DNA from: Catonella morbi ATCC 51271
GTDB lineage: Bacteria; Bacillota; Clostridia; Lachnospirales; Lachnospiraceae
Assembly (NCBI RefSeq): GCF_000160035.2
Contig: NZ_KI535366.1
Location: 750,170 to 814,169 of the forward strand
Reading direction: 5' to 3'
Length of the DNA: 64,000 nt
Shown here: piece after piece, positions 60,153 to 64,000 of the stretch
How positions within the stretch are numbered: position 1 is the stretch's first letter
Layout of the letters: every line of letters begins with the position of its first letter
Program-made: the position numbers and the translations under genes
The notes under the pieces: generated by a model
The model's database searches: none
The model's input: the letters and a program-made list of their open reading frames with translations, nothing else
What the model was told of the DNA's origin: nothing

Positions 60153-62411
60153 CTACTTCGCGAGATTTTTAATTTTAACTTCATAACTTTCAGTCAGGCC
60201 GCTTTTTTTAGCATTTACGGTCACAGTTACTGTCCCCGCCGCCTTTGTTTGCATTTCTCCTGTCTTGGATATAGTCATAAGATCCTCATTGTCTACTTCA
60301 TAGGTAAATTCTTCATCTTTATGAGAGGAAAATAACACATAAGGCTTAATCTTCGACTTTGTTTTTACAGGAAGGCTTCTGTCTATTGAAACCACCATAA
60401 ACGGCTTTCTCTGCTCATTATCCCTAAGTTCCTGCAAAGATATATCGTTATTTTTATTCTCCATAATTACATAAGAACCGGAGCTGTAAATATAAAACCT
60501 ATACAGATTGTTTGCAACAAGTCCTCCCGTTTGCTGTATCATAGCTTTTTTCCTGTCAGGAGTAAAGTATACCGCCACCTTTGCCGGATCAAACTCATCC
60601 GGAACAGTCAGCTCGGCTGTCATATATCGATTTTCGTCAAACTGAAAACTGTCAACATCTAACTCAAAAGCAATGTATTTTTTGGTACTTCCGTTATTAA
60701 CTCTTTTAATTGCGGACTTGATAGCATCATACTCTATATCTTCCGTTTCCAGCTTAATACCCTCTCTTACTACCTGATCCTGAATATAGGCAGTCAGTGT
60801 AGAACTGTAATCATCACTGCTTACCTCCGCCGTTAGACTGCCCATTCCCGTTATCCTTCTAGCAAATGCCTCTACTATAAATGTAGCTGTTTTAGCCCCA
60901 TAGGTTACCATAAATTTATTATCTCCAACCTGGGTTGCCGTAGTTGTAGTTATAGTATAATCATCCACATTTGCACTGCTTCCGTCATTATATGTTGCAG
61001 TTACAATAAGTTTTTTACGGTCTAAGGACTCAAACTGCTCCAAAGCACCTCCGTTGTATACCGCCTCTAACTGAGTCACCATCTTAGCTGTGACAGGCAC
61101 GTAAATTGTACTTGTAAGGTTTTTATACTTAACTACCACCTCCTGCATACCTACTTTATTCATAGTTTCCACAGAAAGGTCAAAATCTGAAACAGTCTTA
61201 TTTTTTCCGTCAGGATAATAAGCAGTTACAAGGATACTTGATTTATTAAGTGTCTGCCCTTCAATAACAGTTCCGCCATTGTAAGTAGCTGTAATACTTG
61301 TAGGCAAAACTTCGGTTCCCTTAATTATAACAGTATCACTATATCCCTGATAGGTAACTGTTATTGTATTTGCACCTACCTGACTCACTGTTTCCGGAGA
61401 AATAGTGAAACCGGTTGTGATTTTTTCTTTTGACTTATCATTATAGGTTATTTCCACAGTAATTTTGGAAGGATCTATCCTTGAACCTACAACAAGATCA
61501 AGCCCTGTATATTTTGCGGATATTTTCTCAACTGCCTTCGGTATACCGTTTACTGTAAGACTCCCTGTTAAATTGCCATGTTTTACAGTCACAATATGTG
61601 GTCCCGGTGCCTTTACCTCAAGGTTCTCAAATATAAGATCGGTATTTTTTACAGTTTTCTTTTCATTATTTGTATATACTATATTGGCTTTTATCTTCTT
61701 TGTATCAACTAAACTTCCGACCACTATATTTTGGTCTCCTGAATAGGTAACCTCCAGTTCCTTTGGACCTGATCCCCTTACAATAACGTTTGTTTTTCTT
61801 CCTCTATACTCCACTGTTATATTATTAGGTCCATCCGCTGTTATGGAAGACGGCGTAATCTCAAACCGGTTCTGGGTAATGGTCCTTGTAACCTGACGGT
61901 TTCCCTGAGGGGTAATCTTCCAGTAAACTACACTTAGGGTGATTTCTCCCTTCTTTATCTCGTCACCGACATAATATCTGCTGGCACCATTCCAAGAGGC
62001 TTCCATTTTGTCAAAATACTCATTGGTTTTTGGAATAATTATCTTTTTAACTAAGTCTTTACCGGTTTTAGTCTTTTCTTTATTATCATAAGTTACAGTA
62101 AGTTCAAAACCGCTTTTTTCATCAATAGGTACTGCATTGGGCGAAAGCTTGATATGTGAAAGTTCCGAATCCGGAAGAGGTACAAATTGCTTTTCACCGT
62201 CATAGCGTATTTGAAATTTAAAATCACCGGTTTTAAGAGGTGTGCCAACAAGGACATCTCCGCTTTCATCCTTTACGCCTGTATATTCAGCTGAAAGTGC
62301 AACTATTTTTTTATCTTCTTCTGCTTTCACCTTCACTGAAGCAGATAATCCTATTATCATTACAAAACACAGTAAAACTGATATAAAACCTTTAACTCTG
62401 TAGTTTTTCAT
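60153..62411 (-). CDS. Large secreted protein with six Ig-like repeats
   Basis: A 752-residue exported protein. A signal peptide (FISVLLCFVMIIGLSASVKVKA) is followed by six ~75-90-residue Big_3-type units between about residues 36 and 520, each of the form Y-G-G, V-G, TVTYDDGS and V-G-N-TVTY (for example ITATYNGGTVIEGQTLNKSS; LEAVYNGGALEQFESLDRKK). A distinct ~150-residue region and a last Big_2-like unit (LMTISKTGEMQTKAAGTVTV) follow. No LPXTG, transmembrane tail or enzyme domain is seen, so it is a released or non-covalently held surface protein, possibly an adhesin or scaffold. Function not shown. Confidence 0.85.
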   Translation of the reverse strand: MKNYRVKGFISVLLCFVMIIGLSASVKVKAEEDKKIVALSAEYTGVKDESGDVLVGTPLKTGDFKFQIRYDGEKQFVPLPDSELSHIKLSPNAVPIDEKSGFELTVTYDNKEKTKTGKDLVKKIIIPKTNEYFDKMEASWNGASRYYVGDEIKKGEITLSVVYWKITPQGNRQVTRTITQNRFEITPSSITADGPNNITVEYRGRKTNVIVRGSGPKELEVTYSGDQNIVVGSLVDTKKIKANIVYTNNEKKTVKNTDLIFENLEVKAPGPHIVTVKHGNLTGSLTVNGIPKAVEKISAKYTGLDLVVGSRIDPSKITVEITYNDKSKEKITTGFTISPETVSQVGANTITVTYQGYSDTVIIKGTEVLPTSITATYNGGTVIEGQTLNKSSILVTAYYPDGKNKTVSDFDLSVETMNKVGMQEVVVKYKNLTSTIYVPVTAKMVTQLEAVYNGGALEQFESLDRKKLIVTATYNDGSSANVDDYTITTTTATQVGDNKFMVTYGAKTATFIVEAFARRITGMGSLTAEVSSDDYSSTLTAYIQDQVVREGIKLETEDIEYDAIKSAIKRVNNGSTKKYIAFELDVDSFQFDENRYMTAELTVPDEFDPAKVAVYFTPDRKKAMIQQTGGLVANNLYRFYIYSSGSYVIMENKNNDISLQELRDNEQRKPFMVVSIDRSLPVKTKSKIKPYVLFSSHKDEEFTYEVDNEDLMTISKTGEMQTKAAGTVTVTVNAKKSGLTESYEVKIKNLAK

Positions 62412-62872
62412 TGCAAAACAGTCCTTTCTAAAAATTCCTATATTTAATTATATCGGCATATTTCAATCATCTTATAATACATAATATCAAAACTTTTTCC
62501 TCTTGCAAATTCTTTCTTAAAGCCGGATATAATACAATAGTAAATTGGGCTCAATAGTTAAACTTAAAAGAACGACTGTACATCATCAGCAATAGCCCTT
62601 CTATTCAGTATTTTGAGAAATACATAATTGTATTGAAAATTTCAGCCCATTAAGGCCATTTTATTCAATCACTATATAATATGATGTTTCTCCATCATAT
62701 TTAAATTTTTTCATATTTTCAAGTGATTATTTTTTATTAGTCAGTATATTCATAAAACAGATATTTGGTGTTATAATAGGTCTTGAAATAAAGACCTTAT
62801 ACTTCATCCATCTGTCATTGCCTTCTCTACGATTTTACTTTGCCTGATTGATGACCATGAAAGGAGCAAGTT
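62412..62872. other. 461-base divergent region between two secreted-protein genes
   Basis: AT-rich. Apart from the promoter at 62749 and the AGGTCTT-AAGACCT hairpin at 62778-62796, I see no gene, RNA or repeat. The promoter of the leftward gene is not clear. Confidence 0.4.
62749..62777 (+). promoter_or_regulatory. Promoter of the gene at 62873
   Basis: TTCATA (62749-62754, weak), 17-base spacer, TATAAT (62772-62777). A 7-bp hairpin (AGGTCTT with AAGACCT) lies right at the expected start of the transcript. Confidence 0.55.
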
Positions 62873-64000
62873 ATGAAGAAAAAACTAATTGCACTTGTAC
62901 TGCTCTTTGCCCTGTTTTTTAGTACCTTGTCTCAAGTTTCTGAGGCTAAGACAAAGCAAGAGAAGCTTGACTACAGCAAGATGCCTTACCTTGATACCCT
63001 TATATACAATAAGGACTATAAAAATTTTAAATATTTCGGTGGAGCGAGAAAATATCTAAAACTTTTAGAAGAAACAGCTAAAAACCAGGAATTAACTCCT
63101 GAACTTAAGCGTGCTGAGTTTTTTGTTGACAGCGATCTTGACTATGAAGTTACTCATACCAATAAGTACGGTCCTAATTTTTATGGTTCTTTGTCAGATG
63201 GTGCACTTGCACTTTTTCTAGATAGAATGAAATCTTTTCATCCTATACCACTAGAAACAAACTTTAGAGAGCTAACTTTTGCACTGGACGATACCACTGA
63301 AATCAACAAGGCATTGAGCTACATCAGCTTGAAAATTCTACAAGACAGGAATCCAAAAGCCACTGAATATGACTGCGAGATAGATTATGAAATAGGCAAT
63401 TCTTTAGAGTCCCGTATTAATTTTATAAAGAAAAATGCAATTCTGCCTAAAAACTATCTTATAAACTTGCGTAAAAGGCTATCTGCAAATAGGTTTTATA
63501 AGTTATATATCAGCAATTACGAAAAATATAAAAAACAAAATAACAATAATAAGTACCTATACAACAAGGACGAGAGCGTTCCTGCTCCATGGAGAGCTGA
63601 CAACTTTTTTATTACACCTATTGTAATTGGTGGATATAAAAAGGGATTTAATCCCAAGACAGATAAATACCTAAACATCTTCTGTAATGCAAACTTTACC
63701 TATGATGACGCCATATCCTCGCCTCCTGATATTAAAGCATACATATACGACAAATCAGGTAAACTTGTCGATACATTAAAGCCTACATATCAGTATGAGA
63801 GTAATTATCTAGGCTCATTTATATTTACTGTAAACAATACCGCAAAATACCTTAAAAATGGTAAATACAAGGTCATTGTTAAAATGAAGGCTAAGAACGG
63901 TAAGGATAGGCTTTACGCTGAAAAATCTGCAACTTTCACAGTTACAGATAAGAATGTGTACGGAAGTTATAGGAGAGTTCCTATTTACCCTGCAGATGCC
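62873..64000 (+). CDS. Secreted protein of unknown function, cut by the window edge
   Basis: Open from ATG 62873 (AAGGAG seven bases upstream) to the last base: 376 codons with no stop. The signal peptide is KKKLIALVLLFALFFSTLSQVSEA. The visible body is basic and Tyr/Lys/Asn-rich. A helical region (~50-240) is followed by a beta-rich part (KAYIYDKSGKLVDTLKPTY; YLKNGKYKVIVKMKAKNGK) like an Ig- or carbohydrate-binding-type fold. I do not recognise a family. Divergent from the Ig-repeat protein, so both may belong to one surface system. Confidence 0.8.
   Translation, partial: MKKKLIALVLLFALFFSTLSQVSEAKTKQEKLDYSKMPYLDTLIYNKDYKNFKYFGGARKYLKLLEETAKNQELTPELKRAEFFVDSDLDYEVTHTNKYGPNFYGSLSDGALALFLDRMKSFHPIPLETNFRELTFALDDTTEINKALSYISLKILQDRNPKATEYDCEIDYEIGNSLESRINFIKKNAILPKNYLINLRKRLSANRFYKLYISNYEKYKKQNNNNKYLYNKDESVPAPWRADNFFITPIVIGGYKKGFNPKTDKYLNIFCNANFTYDDAISSPPDIKAYIYDKSGKLVDTLKPTYQYESNYLGSFIFTVNNTAKYLKNGKYKVIVKMKAKNGKDRLYAEKSATFTVTDKNVYGSYRRVPIYPADA

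Overview
The window is a low-GC Firmicutes chromosome segment, most likely from the Lachnospiraceae (Clostridia). The evidence is the 16S type, AGGAGG ribosome-binding sites, TTGACA/TATAAT promoters, CUT1 sugar transporters that lack their own ATPase gene, and family-typical genes such as a CD1871A-like CXXC protein, a CmpB-type permease and a divergent LigA. A genus such as Lachnoanaerobaculum is possible, but I cannot verify it. I see no prophage, no CRISPR array, and no complete insertion sequence.

Layout. Positions 1-4900 (minus) hold metA, ligA, rluF and two uncharacterised proteins. Positions 5100-9550 hold a SARP/BTAD-type regulator (plus), an HD-domain protein overlapping a CmpB-type membrane protein, a frameshifted secreted Ig-like/NlpC-like protein, and rpsO. 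At 9683-10522 lies a two-domain hemerythrin protein. Positions 10661-16721 carry a complete rRNA operon on the minus strand in the unusual order 16S-5S-23S, with four copies of a spacer repeat and identifiable precursor-processing stems. A TipA-like MerR regulator, a GNAT acetyltransferase, pullulanase, a CDP-alcohol phosphatidyltransferase, a nicotinamidase-like hydrolase and tRNA-Asn/tRNA-Cys follow.

Positions 22149-33374 are a divergent carbohydrate locus. Leftwards run a solute-binding lipoprotein, two permeases and a GH65 glycoside phosphorylase. Rightwards run a GH2 beta-galactosidase, an EamA transporter, a LacI-family regulator and beta-phosphoglucomutase. Repeated TTTTAGTAAAA-like half-palindromes overlap both divergent promoters and are probably the regulator's operators. 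The phosphorylase would give beta-glucose-1-phosphate, which PgmB converts to glucose-6-phosphate.

Positions 33527-38357 carry a purine permease, a HAD phosphatase, a DUF896 protein, mnmG and a YefM-YoeB toxin-antitoxin pair. Positions 38546-43457 carry a CPBP protease and a redox-type module (CXXC micro-protein, polyferredoxin, TlpA-like lipoprotein) divergent from a two-component system. A chemotaxis receptor and a second sugar system follow: malE-F-G-like genes with a divergent MalR-like regulator and TTTCGTAAA-like operators. The right end holds an FKBP/trigger-factor-like lipoprotein, a PAP2 phosphatase, a copper ATPase with a C-terminal metal-binding domain that has its own internal ribosome-binding site, pgi, prfC, a large Ig-repeat secreted protein and the start of another secreted protein cut by the window edge.

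The points most worth a second look are the 16S-5S-23S operon with paired leader-like repeat modules, the possible internal translation start in copA, the CD1871A/polyferredoxin/TlpA module, the homopolymer frameshift near 8909, and the 110-nt element that seems to have duplicated a promoter -10 region upstream of the nicotinamidase-like gene.
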